From: Alkalimonas delamerensis
Lineage (GTDB): Bacteria; Pseudomonadota; Gammaproteobacteria; Enterobacterales; Alteromonadaceae
NCBI RefSeq assembly: GCF_030717955.1
Contig: NZ_JAUZVY010000001.1
Coordinates: 62,001-126,000 of the forward strand
Direction: 5' to 3'
DNA length: 64,000 nt
Part shown: in pieces, positions 34,563 through 44,027 of the stretch
How the letters are laid out: every line of letters starts with the position of its first letter
Numbering within the stretch: position 1 is the stretch's first letter
Position numbers and translations under genes: made by a program
Notes under the pieces: generated by a model
Databases searched by the model: none
What the model was told of the DNA's origin: nothing
What the model saw: the letters and a program-made list of their open reading frames with translations, nothing else

Positions 34563-35032
34563 CGCATCACCCGTAGAATTTTAGTTTCCATCCGCTTCAG
34601 TTCATTCATCACTTCTTCCTCGTTGTGCAGATACATGATGTGCACGTAGAGCACCTTGCGATCGGACGAAACGTCCAGGCTCAGTGAGCCCGGGGTTAAT
34701 GAAATGGCATTGGCCAGCATGGTGATCTCCAAATCGGTTTCAGCCCGCAGAGGCATGGCGATAACACCGGGCTTCATCAGATGAATCGGAGTCAATACAT
34801 CGTAGGCAACTTTCAGGTTGGCCAGAATCAACTCTTTGGTGAAGAACACCACAAAACTGAACATGCGCGGCACCCGCAGCCGGTACTGGCGGACATCGGG
34901 GTGTTGACGAAACACCAGCACCAACACCAGGTAGGCGATGAAAAAGCCAATCACCAGGCCACCTGCGTTCATGGTATCGGTTAAGGCAGCCCAAATCAGC
35001 GCCAATACCAGGTTAGCCAGTAACACATTCAT
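34559..35032 (-). CDS. mnhE: Mrp/Mnh antiporter subunit E
   Basis: 157 residues: N-terminal membrane helices (ANLVLALIWAALTDTMNAGGLVIGFFIAYLVL) and a cytoplasmic domain with LANAISLTPGSLSLDVSSDRKVLYVHIMYL, the MrpE signature. 4-bp overlaps on both sides. Confidence 0.92.
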   Translation of the reverse strand: MNVLLANLVLALIWAALTDTMNAGGLVIGFFIAYLVLVLVFRQHPDVRQYRLRVPRMFSFVVFFTKELILANLKVAYDVLTPIHLMKPGVIAMPLRAETDLEITMLANAISLTPGSLSLDVSSDRKVLYVHIMYLHNEEEVMNELKRMETKILRVMR

Positions 35033-36534
35033 GGGGATGTCCTCCCTAAGACCGCTTCAATGTAGGCCGCTGGGTTCAGCAGCTGCTGGGCGGCAATTTC
35101 CGCAATCTGATACATGGGTTGGGCAAAGACACCCAGCGCTACTGTTAACAGGGCCAGGATGCCAATGGAGGCGTAAATCAGCCCATTGCGGGTTGGTGCC
35201 GGCACCGGTGGGTTTGGCTCCGGCGTGGCCTTCCAGAAGGCTTCATTCCAGATTTTGATCATCGAATACAGGGTCAGCAGGCCCACCAACAAGGCGATGC
35301 CAATGGCCCACCATGAGCCGACTTCAACACCGGCTTTGATCAAGATAAATTTGGCAAAGAAACCCGACAGCGGTGGCACCCCTGCCAAGGATAAGGCGGG
35401 CACAAAGAATAAAATCGCCAGGCCAGGATGTTTGCGGTACAAGCCACCCAGCTTCTTTAACTCAAAGCTGCCGCCTAAGCGGTAGATGAGGCCAGATGTC
35501 AGGAACAAGCTGGATTTCACCACGCTGTGATGCACGATGTAAAAAATCCCACCAATCAGCGCCAGTGGCGTAAACAAGGCCAGCCCCAGCATCATGTAGC
35601 CAATCTGACTGATGCTGTGGAAGCTCAGAATGCGGCGGATTTCAAATTGTGCCGCAGCGCCCAAAACGCCTGTCAGCATGGTAAAGACGCCCATCCAAAG
35701 CAGGACCTCGTGGGTAAAGCCGGTATCGGCGGTGAAAATCAGTGTGAAAACCCGGTACAGCGCATAGACCCCGACCTTGGTCAACAAACCGGCGAAAATC
35801 GCCGAGACGGCCACCTGGGGCGTGTGGTAGGAGGCCGGTAGCCAGAAAAATAATGGAAAAGCAGCGGCTTTAATGGCAAAAGCGATTAAAAACAGGCTGC
35901 CGATCACTGTCACCATTTTCTGGTCTTCCAGGCTGGCCAGTTTCACGGAAATATCGGCCATATTCAGGGTGCCGACCAAGCCATAGGTTAAACCAATGGC
36001 CGTCAGGAACAAGGCCGATGACAGCAGGTTCAAGGTGACGTATTTGATGGCCCCTTCCATTTGTGCCCGCTCGCCGCCTAAGATAAGCAAAGCAAAGGAG
36101 GCAACCAGCAGCACTTCAAACCAGACGTAGAGGTTAAAAATATCCCCGGTTAAAAAAGCACCATTGACGCCAGCCAGCAGTAGATGCAGCAGTGGGTAGT
36201 AACCAAAGCGTTCGAAGCGTTTGCGGATGGTTTTTAAGCTGTAGAGGGCGGTGATAAACCCAAGCGTTGATGCCAGCAACACCATAATGGCGCCCAGCAT
36301 GTCGGCGACCAGCACAATGCCAAAAGGAGCCGGCCAGGAGCCAACTTCCAGCACCTGAATGCCGACTTCGAGTGTATGCAGCAGCAGCCACACAGCGCTG
36401 ATCAATAAAATGGCGGTGCCTATGGCACCCAGCCAGCGCTGGGCACTGTGGTTGTTCAGCAGGGTAAGGGACAATGCGCCGATCAGGAGCGGGATGATAA
36501 TCGGCAGAGCGACCAAGACTTCCAGATCCATCAA
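35029..36534 (-). CDS. mnhD: Mrp/Mnh antiporter subunit D (NuoM/NuoN-like)
   Basis: 501 residues, ~14 membrane helices, of the proton-translocating complex-I family. Conserved Glu in WFEVLLVASFALL and Lys in AFAIKAAAFPLFFWLPASYHTP, both typical proton-path residues. Works with MnhA in Na+/H+ exchange. Confidence 0.95.
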   Translation of the reverse strand: MMDLEVLVALPIIIPLLIGALSLTLLNNHSAQRWLGAIGTAILLISAVWLLLHTLEVGIQVLEVGSWPAPFGIVLVADMLGAIMVLLASTLGFITALYSLKTIRKRFERFGYYPLLHLLLAGVNGAFLTGDIFNLYVWFEVLLVASFALLILGGERAQMEGAIKYVTLNLLSSALFLTAIGLTYGLVGTLNMADISVKLASLEDQKMVTVIGSLFLIAFAIKAAAFPLFFWLPASYHTPQVAVSAIFAGLLTKVGVYALYRVFTLIFTADTGFTHEVLLWMGVFTMLTGVLGAAAQFEIRRILSFHSISQIGYMMLGLALFTPLALIGGIFYIVHHSVVKSSLFLTSGLIYRLGGSFELKKLGGLYRKHPGLAILFFVPALSLAGVPPLSGFFAKFILIKAGVEVGSWWAIGIALLVGLLTLYSMIKIWNEAFWKATPEPNPPVPAPTRNGLIYASIGILALLTVALGVFAQPMYQIAEIAAQQLLNPAAYIEAVLGRTSP

Positions 36535-36875
36535 TCGGTTCCTTTCATTTCGTTCATATCATCGGTTTGCACCACCTCGCAGGCACGGTGGATCAGCACC
36601 ACCGCAAAGGCCAGTACGCCAAAACCAATCACAATGGAGGTCAGGATAACGGCTTGAGCCAGCGGATCGGCTGCGGGCCCGTCAATCACCAGCTGACCTT
36701 CCGGGATCAGCGGCGGAATACCACGGTTGAGTCCGGCCACGGTAAAAATCAGCAAGTTGGCGGCGTTGGACAGCAGTATCAGCCCGATAACCAGTTTCAC
36801 CACGGAGCGACGCAGCATCATGTAGATGGCCGCGGCATAAAAGGTGCCAATCAGAATGGCCATTAAGGTTGTCAT
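36531..36875 (-). CDS. mnhC: Mrp/Mnh antiporter subunit C (NuoK-like)
   Basis: 114 residues with three helices, resembling NuoK: YMMLRRSVVKLVIGLILLSNAANLLIF, and DPLAQAVILTSIVIGFGVLAFAVVL. 4-bp overlaps with mnhB and mnhD. Confidence 0.95.
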   Translation of the reverse strand: MTTLMAILIGTFYAAAIYMMLRRSVVKLVIGLILLSNAANLLIFTVAGLNRGIPPLIPEGQLVIDGPAADPLAQAVILTSIVIGFGVLAFAVVLIHRACEVVQTDDMNEMKGTD

Positions 36876-37315
36876 GAGTGTTCAGCCTCCGCCAGAGTAA
36901 AGACCACGGTGAGCACGGTACCAATCACCCCCAGATAAACACCAATATCAAACAGCAGTGGGGTGCTGAGTTTAAATTCGCCAAAGACCGGCAGATCCAA
37001 GGTCCACCACTGAGCGGTAAAGAAGGAGTCACCGACCAGCAAGGGCGGAAAGGAGGCGATGGTCGCCAGCACCAGGCCAATGCCGACCAGCTGCAACGGG
37101 TGCACCCGGAGCATATCGCGGGCTGCTTTGTAGTCTTCAGAAAATAATTTCAATGCCACAGCAGCAGCGGCGACCAGGCCACCGATAAAGCCGCCACCGG
37201 GCTCATCATGGCCTCGTAACAACAAAAACAATGAGAACAACACCAGCAGCGGTAGCAATAAGGAGCTGCCGGTGTTCAGAATCAAAGAGCGCATATTAAA
37301 GCGACGCGGTTTCAT
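36872..37315 (-). CDS. mnhB: Mrp/Mnh antiporter subunit B
   Basis: 147 residues, four helices; conserved LLRGHDEPGGGFIGGLVAAAA typical of MrpB. 4-bp overlap with mnhA and mnhC. Confidence 0.94.
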   Translation of the reverse strand: MKPRRFNMRSLILNTGSSLLLPLLVLFSLFLLLRGHDEPGGGFIGGLVAAAAVALKLFSEDYKAARDMLRVHPLQLVGIGLVLATIASFPPLLVGDSFFTAQWWTLDLPVFGEFKLSTPLLFDIGVYLGVIGTVLTVVFTLAEAEHS

Positions 37316-39717
37316 GAGCTCTCTCCCTGGTTGGTGGACGCTTTCGCCGTTTCGTCGGCCTTGGCTTTTTCCTTTTGCGCCCGGCGCAGGTTAAAAGCTG
37401 CCCGGCGATCCGAGTTGGTAACTGGCAAGGCTCCGGTGCGTAGGTGAATCATTGCATAGACACCGATGGCGACCAGTGCCAGCACAAAGAGTTCACCCAG
37501 CGTATCCAGGGCACGGAAATCCACTAAAATGACATTGACCACGTTGCGGCCATAACCGAGCGGCCCGCTGTTTTCCAGGAAGTAGTCGGAAATACCGTCC
37601 AGCTGGCGGGCGCCGGTGATCACCAGCACCAGCACCGTCATCAGCAGGCCGGTCATGCCCGCGATAACGGCATCGCGCAGCCGGTTGGCGGTCGACGACA
37701 AGCTGCGGAACTCGGGCAAGCGGTACAGCACCAGTACCAGCAGCAGCACCGTGATGGTTTCAACCAGCACCTGGGTAATACCGACATCGACCGCGCTGAA
37801 GAAAACGTAGAGCAGGGCGACACCAAAGCCAAGCGCCCCCAGCATGGCCACGGCTGCCAGAAAGGAGCGGACCAGCACCGCAGTTAAAGCCGCCAGAATC
37901 AAGACCAGGATGACAGCGACTTCGTGCACCCGGATATCCTGAATGCTGAGATTCAGCTCCAACTGATTGACCCGTAACAAGGCCCAGCCAACGATGATGA
38001 TCACGGTGCCAAGGGTGGTGATCAGGTAGTTACGCAGGTAACCATTTTGCAGGGTTTTGGTCTGCCAGTCGGCAAACTGAGTCATGCCCAGCATCAGGCG
38101 CTCGTAAATCACTTCCGGGCCAATTTTCTCTGCCCGCTGCATAAAGTCCGTGGCCTGACGCCAGCCATCCCAGACTTTAAACAGCAGCAGGCCCAGCGCC
38201 AGGCTGGTTAAGCTCAGCATCAGCGGCAGGTTAATGCCGTGCCACAGCGCCAGGTACAGCTCGATAGGCTGGCCGTAGACGGCTGCTGCCGCTGCTGCCA
38301 ACAGGCCTTTGTCAGCCAAAAAGGGCATCAGACCAAACAACAGTCCCAGGCTGGCTAAAACGGCCGGCCCTATCAGCAGCGCAAAATCAGGATCCTTTGG
38401 CTTTTTGGGCGTCTCAACCGCGGGGCCAAACCAGGGTTTGAGTGCCATTACCGCTGCCACCAGTACCACCAGTATATTGGCAACCACAGTGGCAATGGTC
38501 AGGCCGATGTGCCAGCTGGATGCGGTCAGCACCGCCTCGAGCAGCAACTCTTTGCCAACAAAGCCAAACAACGGGATGATGCCTGCCAGCGACAAGGATG
38601 CCAGCACCGCCACCACTGTGGTTTTGGGCATGCTGTGGCGCAAGCCGCCTGCTTGTTGGAAATCTTTCACACCGGCTGAATGGTCCAATATACCGGCCAC
38701 CATAAAGAGTGCACCTTTGTACAGTGCGTGAGCCAGCAAGAAGGTTACCGCCGCCAGAGCCGCTTTTTCGGTGCCCAGCCCCAGCAGCATGGTCAGAGTT
38801 CCCAATGCCATCACGGTCGAGTAAGCCAGTACCCGCTTTACGCCAGTAGCCCGGCTGGCCAGGAAAATGCCAGTGAGCATGGTCAGAGCACCAAAGAAAG
38901 ACAAGGTCAGCAGCCAGACCTCGGTGCCACCTAAGCCCGGGCTCAGGCGCGCCAACAAATAGATGCCCGCTTTGACCATGGTTGCCGAGTGCAGGTAGGC
39001 CGAAACCGGCGTCGGGGCTGCCATGGCGTTGGGTAACCAAAAATGAAAGGGGGTTTGGGCCGACTTGGTAAAGGCGCCGAGCAACAGCAGGATCAGCATC
39101 GGCAGGTACAGCGGATGCTCGGTCAGGCCATCGGCGGCTAAAATTTCGCTTAATTCAAAGCTGCCACCGACCAGCCCCAACATAATCAGGCCGGTCATTA
39201 ACGCCAGGCCGCCCAGCACCGTGACCATCAGGCCCTGATGGGCTTTTTTGCGCGATTCTTCCTGCTCATGGTTAAAGCCAATCAGCATAAAGGACGTGAT
39301 GGTAGTCAGCTCCCAGAACACGAACAGGCTGATCAGGTTATCGGACAGCACCACGCCCAGCATGGAGCCCATAAAGCCGAGTAAAAAGATAAAAAAGCGT
39401 CCCAGATCCCGGTGCTTTTCCAGATAACGGCCACCGTAGGCCAAAATAAAGAAACCAATGCCGGTGATCAGCAAGGCAAAGAGCAGGGAGAGGCCATCCA
39501 CCAGAAAGCTGAGATGAATGTTCAGTCCCGGGAACCAGTTGTAGCTAAACTGCAACTTTTCGCCCTGACTGACCATCGGCAGCATGCTGGCAAAGTAAGC
39601 AAACAAGGTTGCCGGTAACAGCGCAAGCGCCCAGCCGCTGTGACGTCCGGTAAAGCGATGCACCCAGGGGGCAAAGCAAGCTAAAATAAAGCATGACAGC
39701 ACGGCCATCAGCATCAT
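37312..39717 (-). CDS. mnhA: Mrp/Mnh antiporter subunit A (NuoL-like)
   Basis: 801 residues from ATG 39717, preceded by AAAGGAG; this is the classic MrpA length. N-terminal ~500 residues are NuoL-like (WELTTITSFMLIGFNHE, HFWLPNAMAAPTPVSAYLHSATMVKAG), and the C-terminal part carries the MrpB-like extension (DVGITQVLVETITVLLLVLVLYRLP). It belongs to the seven-gene (group 1) Mrp form, A-B-C-D-E-F-G. Probably exports Na+ or other monovalent cations for pH and salt tolerance. Confidence 0.96.
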   Translation of the reverse strand: MMLMAVLSCFILACFAPWVHRFTGRHSGWALALLPATLFAYFASMLPMVSQGEKLQFSYNWFPGLNIHLSFLVDGLSLLFALLITGIGFFILAYGGRYLEKHRDLGRFFIFLLGFMGSMLGVVLSDNLISLFVFWELTTITSFMLIGFNHEQEESRKKAHQGLMVTVLGGLALMTGLIMLGLVGGSFELSEILAADGLTEHPLYLPMLILLLLGAFTKSAQTPFHFWLPNAMAAPTPVSAYLHSATMVKAGIYLLARLSPGLGGTEVWLLTLSFFGALTMLTGIFLASRATGVKRVLAYSTVMALGTLTMLLGLGTEKAALAAVTFLLAHALYKGALFMVAGILDHSAGVKDFQQAGGLRHSMPKTTVVAVLASLSLAGIIPLFGFVGKELLLEAVLTASSWHIGLTIATVVANILVVLVAAVMALKPWFGPAVETPKKPKDPDFALLIGPAVLASLGLLFGLMPFLADKGLLAAAAAAVYGQPIELYLALWHGINLPLMLSLTSLALGLLLFKVWDGWRQATDFMQRAEKIGPEVIYERLMLGMTQFADWQTKTLQNGYLRNYLITTLGTVIIIVGWALLRVNQLELNLSIQDIRVHEVAVILVLILAALTAVLVRSFLAAVAMLGALGFGVALLYVFFSAVDVGITQVLVETITVLLLVLVLYRLPEFRSLSSTANRLRDAVIAGMTGLLMTVLVLVITGARQLDGISDYFLENSGPLGYGRNVVNVILVDFRALDTLGELFVLALVAIGVYAMIHLRTGALPVTNSDRRAAFNLRRAQKEKAKADETAKASTNQGESS

Positions 39718-39837
39718 GTGTCGCTCCTTTGAAAACAAGCACGCAGTGTATAACGAATTGTATTATGGCCTAATTTACAGTGCCATGCTAGCAAAGCCCA
39801 CTGGCAGCCGCTTTGCTGCAACTGAATGAATTGCTTT

Positions 39838-40104
39838 AGGGCGTGTTGACCTTTGCTGTTTGTTTTTGCAGCTGCTTGGCTGGTATTTATACAAGGCAAA
39901 GGTTGTAAGGTGTAGTTATTCTACATGAAACAAGCTTTAACGCAGTAGAAATGCCAGCCAAGCGCTGCCCGAAGGGTTCGTCTGGCGACGCTCTGCTCTT
40001 TGTCACTCGTCACTTATTTAGAATCACTAAACTACGCTCCTCGTTTCGCGATCAAAGCGCCGCCAGAGCGAACAAAACCTAAACAGCAAAGGTCAACACG
40101 CCCT
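39838..40104. mobile_element. MITE-like fold-back element, full copy
   Basis: 267 bp with perfect 24-bp terminal inverted repeats (AGGGCGTGTTGACCTTTGCT plus GTTT at the left end; reverse complement at the right). Internally it has two further arms: CTTGGCTGGTATTT (39875-39888) pairs with 39949-39962 with one mismatch, enclosing a TGTAG/CTACA hairpin (39911-39925); and TCTGGCGACGCT (39981-39992) pairs with 40056-40067 with one mismatch. No coding capacity. A short related copy lies at 47506-47575. Left flank ends in TA, right flank does not, so a TA duplication (IS630/mariner-like) is only partly supported. Confidence 0.8.
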
Positions 40105-40184
40105 CGCCTACCATGGCTTTTTACTGCCGCGGCTGCAAGTTCGATTAATTTAGCAAAAGCAGCGCTGAATACCTGAAAAGTATT

Positions 40185-40214
40185 ATTGAGAATCGTTCTC
40201 ATTGGGTTTATACT
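40185..40214 (+). promoter_or_regulatory. fbpA promoter overlapped by a Fur box
   Basis: Promoter TTGAGA (40186-40191), 17 bp, TATACT (40209-40214). A 7-1-7 palindrome TGAGAAT-C-GTTCTCA (40187-40201) covers the -35 and fits the Fur consensus TGAnAATnATTnTCA. Iron-repressed expression of fbpABC is expected. Confidence 0.75.
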
Positions 40215-40258
40215 TGCCGTCATCATTTGATTGAACGACCTTTTCAGCTGGAGTTGCT

Positions 40259-41278
40259 ATGCGTTTTGCGGCGGTTTTGTTGTGGTGCAGTGCCTGGATG
40301 CTGGTTGCGGGCCAAAGTACGGCGGTGTTCAGTGCCGAAGTCAATGTGTATTCCGCCCGGCAGGAAGAGTTGATCAAACCGGTGCTGGATGATTTTACCG
40401 CCAGCACCGGCATTCGGGTGAACCTGATTACCGGCAATGCCGATGAGTTGATTACCCGCATTGTCAGCGAAGGGCGTAACAGTCCGGCCGATTTGCTGAT
40501 CACCACCGATGTGGGCCGTTTGTACCGGGCCAAGCAGCAGCAAGTATTGCAACCGCAGCAATCGGAGTTGCTGCAACAGGCCATCCCTGCTCATCTGCGG
40601 GACGATGCCGGCTACTGGTTCGGTCTGACGGTGCGCGCCCGGCCGGTGCTCTATGCTGCAAAGCGGTTGGACGAGGCGGACAAAGCCGTGTTGCACGACC
40701 TGACCCACGAACGCTGGAGCGGCCGTATCTGTGTCCGCAGCTCTGGCCACATTTACAATCAATCGATGGTGGCAGCCAAGCTGGCACATCACGGCACTGC
40801 AGCAACCGAGCAGTGGGTTCGCGGTCTGGTACGCAATTTTGCCCGCCCACCGCGCGGTGGTGACCGGGATCAAATCCGGGCTCTGGCAGCCGGTGTCTGT
40901 GATCTGGCCATCGCCAATACCTACTATCTGGCTGGCATGATGAATGACCCGCGCGATCAACAAGCTGCGGCTGAGGTGGCGGTGTACTGGCCTGAGCAAG
41001 ATCGGCTTGGTACCCACATCAACATTTCCGGTGCCGGTGTGGCCACCCATGCACCCAACCCTGCAGCCGCGCTGCAACTGCTGGAGTTTATGGTGCAGCA
41101 AGACAGCCAACAGTGGTATGCCGAAGCCAACCACGAGTACCCGGTTCGCCCCGGTGTGGCTTACAGCCAGACTTTGCAATCCTATGGTGACTTTAAAGCC
41201 GATACTCTGCCACTGGAGCGGCTGGGAACTTTGAATGCGGAAGCATTGCGCTTAATGGACAGAGCACGTTGGCGCTAG
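40259..41278 (+). CDS. fbpA: Ferric-iron ABC transporter, periplasmic binding protein (FbpA/FutA-like)
   Basis: 339 residues with a signal peptide (cleavage around residue 25, VFSAE). The mature N terminus VNVYSARQEELIKPVLDDF, and the TDVGRLYRAK and IANTYYLAGMM segments with a tandem Tyr, are typical of ferric-binding proteins. Delivers Fe3+ to FbpBC. Start ATG has GGAG upstream. Iron regulation is supported by the Fur box. Confidence 0.92.
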   Translation: MRFAAVLLWCSAWMLVAGQSTAVFSAEVNVYSARQEELIKPVLDDFTASTGIRVNLITGNADELITRIVSEGRNSPADLLITTDVGRLYRAKQQQVLQPQQSELLQQAIPAHLRDDAGYWFGLTVRARPVLYAAKRLDEADKAVLHDLTHERWSGRICVRSSGHIYNQSMVAAKLAHHGTAATEQWVRGLVRNFARPPRGGDRDQIRALAAGVCDLAIANTYYLAGMMNDPRDQQAAAEVAVYWPEQDRLGTHINISGAGVATHAPNPAAALQLLEFMVQQDSQQWYAEANHEYPVRPGVAYSQTLQSYGDFKADTLPLERLGTLNAEALRLMDRARWR

Positions 41279-41312
41279 TTGGTTGTTGCTGTAGTCGCTG
41301 TAGGCCCCTCCG

Positions 41313-42950
41313 GTGTTAAAACAATTCGGGTGGCGACCTGATCCCTGGCGCTGGCTGGTAGTGATACCAGCCAGCGTGTTGGCTTTGCCGGTACTGGTGA
41401 TTTTGCTGAGCCTGCTGCAGCCGCAGTGGGAGGTGTGGTCGCATTTGCGCCAGACCGTGCTTTGGCTCTACATCAGCAACTCCTTGCTGTTGGCTTTTGG
41501 GGTCGGCTTTGGTGCCTTATTCCTTGGTACCGGCAGTGCCTGGTTGGTTTCGCAGTACCAGTTCCCGGGCCGACGCTTGCTGGAGTGGATGCTGCTGTTG
41601 CCACTGGCGATGCCGGCCTACATCATTGCTTATACCTACACCGGCTTGCTGGACTTTGCCGGGCCGGTGCAAACCCAGTTGCGTGATGCATTCGGCTGGC
41701 GTTATGGCGATTACTGGTTTCCGGAAATCCGCTCCTTAGGCGGCGCTATTCTGATGCTGTCGCTGGTGCTCTATCCTTATGTCTACATGCTGGCCCGCAA
41801 TGGTTTTCGTGAGCAGGCCGCTTCGCTGCAAGAGGCCAGCCGTACTCTCGGGCTGACCACCCGGCAGCATTTTTGGCAAGTGGCCTTGCCGCTGGCGCGT
41901 CCCGCCATTCTGACCGGTACGGCACTGGCGATGATGGAAGCCTTCGCCGATTATGGCACCGTGCAATACTTTGGGGTGGACACCTTCACCACCGGCATTT
42001 TCCGCACCTGGTTTGGCCTGAACAACAGTCTGGCTGCGGCGCAGCTGGCGGCGATGCTGAGCAGCTTTGTGCTGTTTTTGTTGGTGTTGGAGCAATGGTC
42101 CAGGCGCAAAATACGCTATTACCATCAAGGACAAAAAGACAGTCAGGCCCCGCGCAAAGTATTGCAAGGCCCCAGAGCATTGGGGGTGTTGGCACTTTGT
42201 CTGCTGCCACTGGTTTTTGGTTTTGTGGTGCCGGCCACACAATTGCTGATCTGGGCCTTGGCGACCTGGCGCGACACCCTGGACCAGCGCTTTTTGCAAT
42301 TGGTGTGGAACAGTTTCTCGCTGGCGGCCATGGCAGCGCTGTTGGCGGTGTTGCTGGCGTTGATTTTTGCCTATGCCCGGCGGCTCAGGCGTGACTGGCT
42401 GGTGTTGGTGCCGGTGCGCCTGGCGGCGCTGGGCTATGCCATTCCTGGTACGGTGATCGCCATTGGTGTGATGCTGCCGCTGGCATTTTTGGATCGGCAT
42501 ATTGATTTGCTGGCCGAGCAATGGTTTGGTATTCGCACTGGCTTGCTGTTTTCCGGGACCTTATTTGCGTTGCTGTTGGCGTACAGTGTGCGTTTTCTGG
42601 CGGTCTCGCTGCACAGCATCGAAGCTGGCCTGGAGCGTATTCGCCCCAATATGGATCAGGCGGCGCGCTCCCTGGGGTGCTCGCCGCGCCAGGTGTTGTG
42701 GCGGGTGCATGTCCCGCTGTTGCGTGGTAGTGTACTGACAGCCTTGCTGTTGGTGTTTGTCGACGTGCTAAAAGAGCTGCCGGCAACCCTGATTTTGCGG
42801 CCCTTTAACTTCAACACCCTGGCAGTGCGTACCTTTGAGCTGGCGTCCGACGAACGTCTGGCCGATGCGTCTTTATCGGCGCTGGCGATTGTGCTGGTTG
42901 GGTTATTGCCGGTGATTATCTTAGCCCGCTCCATGGAGCGGGCGCACTAA
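41313..42950 (+). CDS. fbpB: Ferric-iron ABC transporter permease (fused two-half FbpB)
   Basis: 545 residues, GTG start with a weak ribosome site, 34 bp after fbpA. About twelve membrane helices in two homologous halves. Each has an EAA coupling loop (EASRTLGLTTRQHFWQVALPLARP and DQAARSLGCSPRQVLWRVHVPLLRG). Moves Fe3+ across the inner membrane. Confidence 0.92.
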   Translation: MLKQFGWRPDPWRWLVVIPASVLALPVLVILLSLLQPQWEVWSHLRQTVLWLYISNSLLLAFGVGFGALFLGTGSAWLVSQYQFPGRRLLEWMLLLPLAMPAYIIAYTYTGLLDFAGPVQTQLRDAFGWRYGDYWFPEIRSLGGAILMLSLVLYPYVYMLARNGFREQAASLQEASRTLGLTTRQHFWQVALPLARPAILTGTALAMMEAFADYGTVQYFGVDTFTTGIFRTWFGLNNSLAAAQLAAMLSSFVLFLLVLEQWSRRKIRYYHQGQKDSQAPRKVLQGPRALGVLALCLLPLVFGFVVPATQLLIWALATWRDTLDQRFLQLVWNSFSLAAMAALLAVLLALIFAYARRLRRDWLVLVPVRLAALGYAIPGTVIAIGVMLPLAFLDRHIDLLAEQWFGIRTGLLFSGTLFALLLAYSVRFLAVSLHSIEAGLERIRPNMDQAARSLGCSPRQVLWRVHVPLLRGSVLTALLLVFVDVLKELPATLILRPFNFNTLAVRTFELASDERLADASLSALAIVLVGLLPVIILARSMERAH

Positions 42951-42962
42951 AACGGACGAACT

Positions 42963-44027
42963 ATGCTGGTATTGGAGCAACTTGACGTCGCTTATGGCAC
43001 CCATACTGTGGTGAAAGACATTACCTTTTCGCTGTCAAAAGGCCAGATTGGCTGTCTGGTCGGTCCCTCGGGTTGTGGCAAAACCACCTTGCTGCGCGCC
43101 ATTGCCGGCTTTGAGCCCGTCGCTAAAGGGGCGATTCGACTGGCGCAAGGTGTGGTTAGTGCCCCCAATCACGCCTGTCCGCCTGAACAGCGCAAACTGG
43201 GCATGGTGTTTCAGGATTTTGCGCTTTTTCCGCACCTGACCGTCGCTGAAAACATTGGTTTTGGCATCAAGCAACTAAGCCGCAGTGCACGTCAGCAGCG
43301 TGTGCGGGAGTTGTTACGGCTGGTCGGCTTGCCCGATCTGGCCGAGCGCTACATCCACCAATTATCGGGTGGTCAGCAGCAGCGGATTGCCCTGGCCCGG
43401 GCGATAGCGCCCAAACCCGAAGTGCTGTTGCTGGATGAACCCTTTTCCAGTCTGGATGCGGAGCTGCGGGAGTCGCTGGCGCGCGATATCCGGCAGATTT
43501 TAAAACAGGAGCAGATGACCGCCGTGATGGTGACTCACGATCAGTTCGAAGCCTTTACCATGGCGGACTTGATTGGGGTGATGGAGCATGGACGTATGCA
43601 GCAATGGGCGACCCCTTACGAGCTGTATCACAAGCCGGTGAATCGCTTCGTTGCCGACTTTATCGGTCGCGGAGTTTTGCTGGCGGGTAAGATGCTCGAT
43701 AGTCAACGGGTTCAGACATCCTTTGGTATTTTCCGGCAGAGTTACCAGCCGGGTCTGCAGCAGGGGGATAGCGTCGATGTGCTGATCCGGCCGGATGATA
43801 TCGTGCACGACGATGACAGCGGAGTGACTGCCAAAGTGCTGGAAAAGTCCTTTCGTGGTTCCCACATACTCTACAGTCTGGAGCTGCACAGCGGCGATCA
43901 GGTCTATTGTCTGGCGCTCAGTCACCACAACCATGCGGTGGGTGAAATGATCGGCATTCGGCTCGATCTTGACCACATGGTGGTGTATCCGCGGTTGGCA
44001 TCAGCCCATGCAGAGCTGGCTCAGTAA
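42963..44027 (+). CDS. fbpC: Ferric-iron ABC transporter ATPase
   Basis: 354 residues: Walker A GPSGCGKTT, signature LSGGQQQRIALARA, Walker B VLLLDEPFSSLD, switch His MVTHDQ. A C-terminal TOBE-like regulatory domain (residues ~240-350). 12 bp after fbpB. Its 3' end overlaps the convergent lipoprotein gene by 7 bp. Confidence 0.93.
   Translation: MLVLEQLDVAYGTHTVVKDITFSLSKGQIGCLVGPSGCGKTTLLRAIAGFEPVAKGAIRLAQGVVSAPNHACPPEQRKLGMVFQDFALFPHLTVAENIGFGIKQLSRSARQQRVRELLRLVGLPDLAERYIHQLSGGQQQRIALARAIAPKPEVLLLDEPFSSLDAELRESLARDIRQILKQEQMTAVMVTHDQFEAFTMADLIGVMEHGRMQQWATPYELYHKPVNRFVADFIGRGVLLAGKMLDSQRVQTSFGIFRQSYQPGLQQGDSVDVLIRPDDIVHDDDSGVTAKVLEKSFRGSHILYSLELHSGDQVYCLALSHHNHAVGEMIGIRLDLDHMVVYPRLASAHAELAQ

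Larger units (their letters stand above)
39718..40258. other. Intergenic region between mnhA and fbpA
   Basis: 541 bp without a supported gene. It holds the mnhA ribosome site, a 267-bp MITE-like element (39838-40104), and the Fur-controlled fbpA promoter (40185-40214). Nothing else recognisable. Confidence 0.8.

Noticed and set aside
39770..39785. TGGCAC-containing sequence upstream of mnhA, resembling a sigma-54 -24 element
   Set aside because: The bases ten positions after GG are TA rather than GC, so the -12 element is missing.
40244..41179. 311-codon open frame on the minus strand
   Set aside because: It is antisense to fbpA, which has a signal peptide, family motifs and a Fur-controlled promoter; the antisense product looks like no protein family.
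41736..42521. 261-codon minus-strand open frame rich in Gln, His and Arg
   Set aside because: Antisense to the fbpB permease; composition is that of a complementary-strand shadow.
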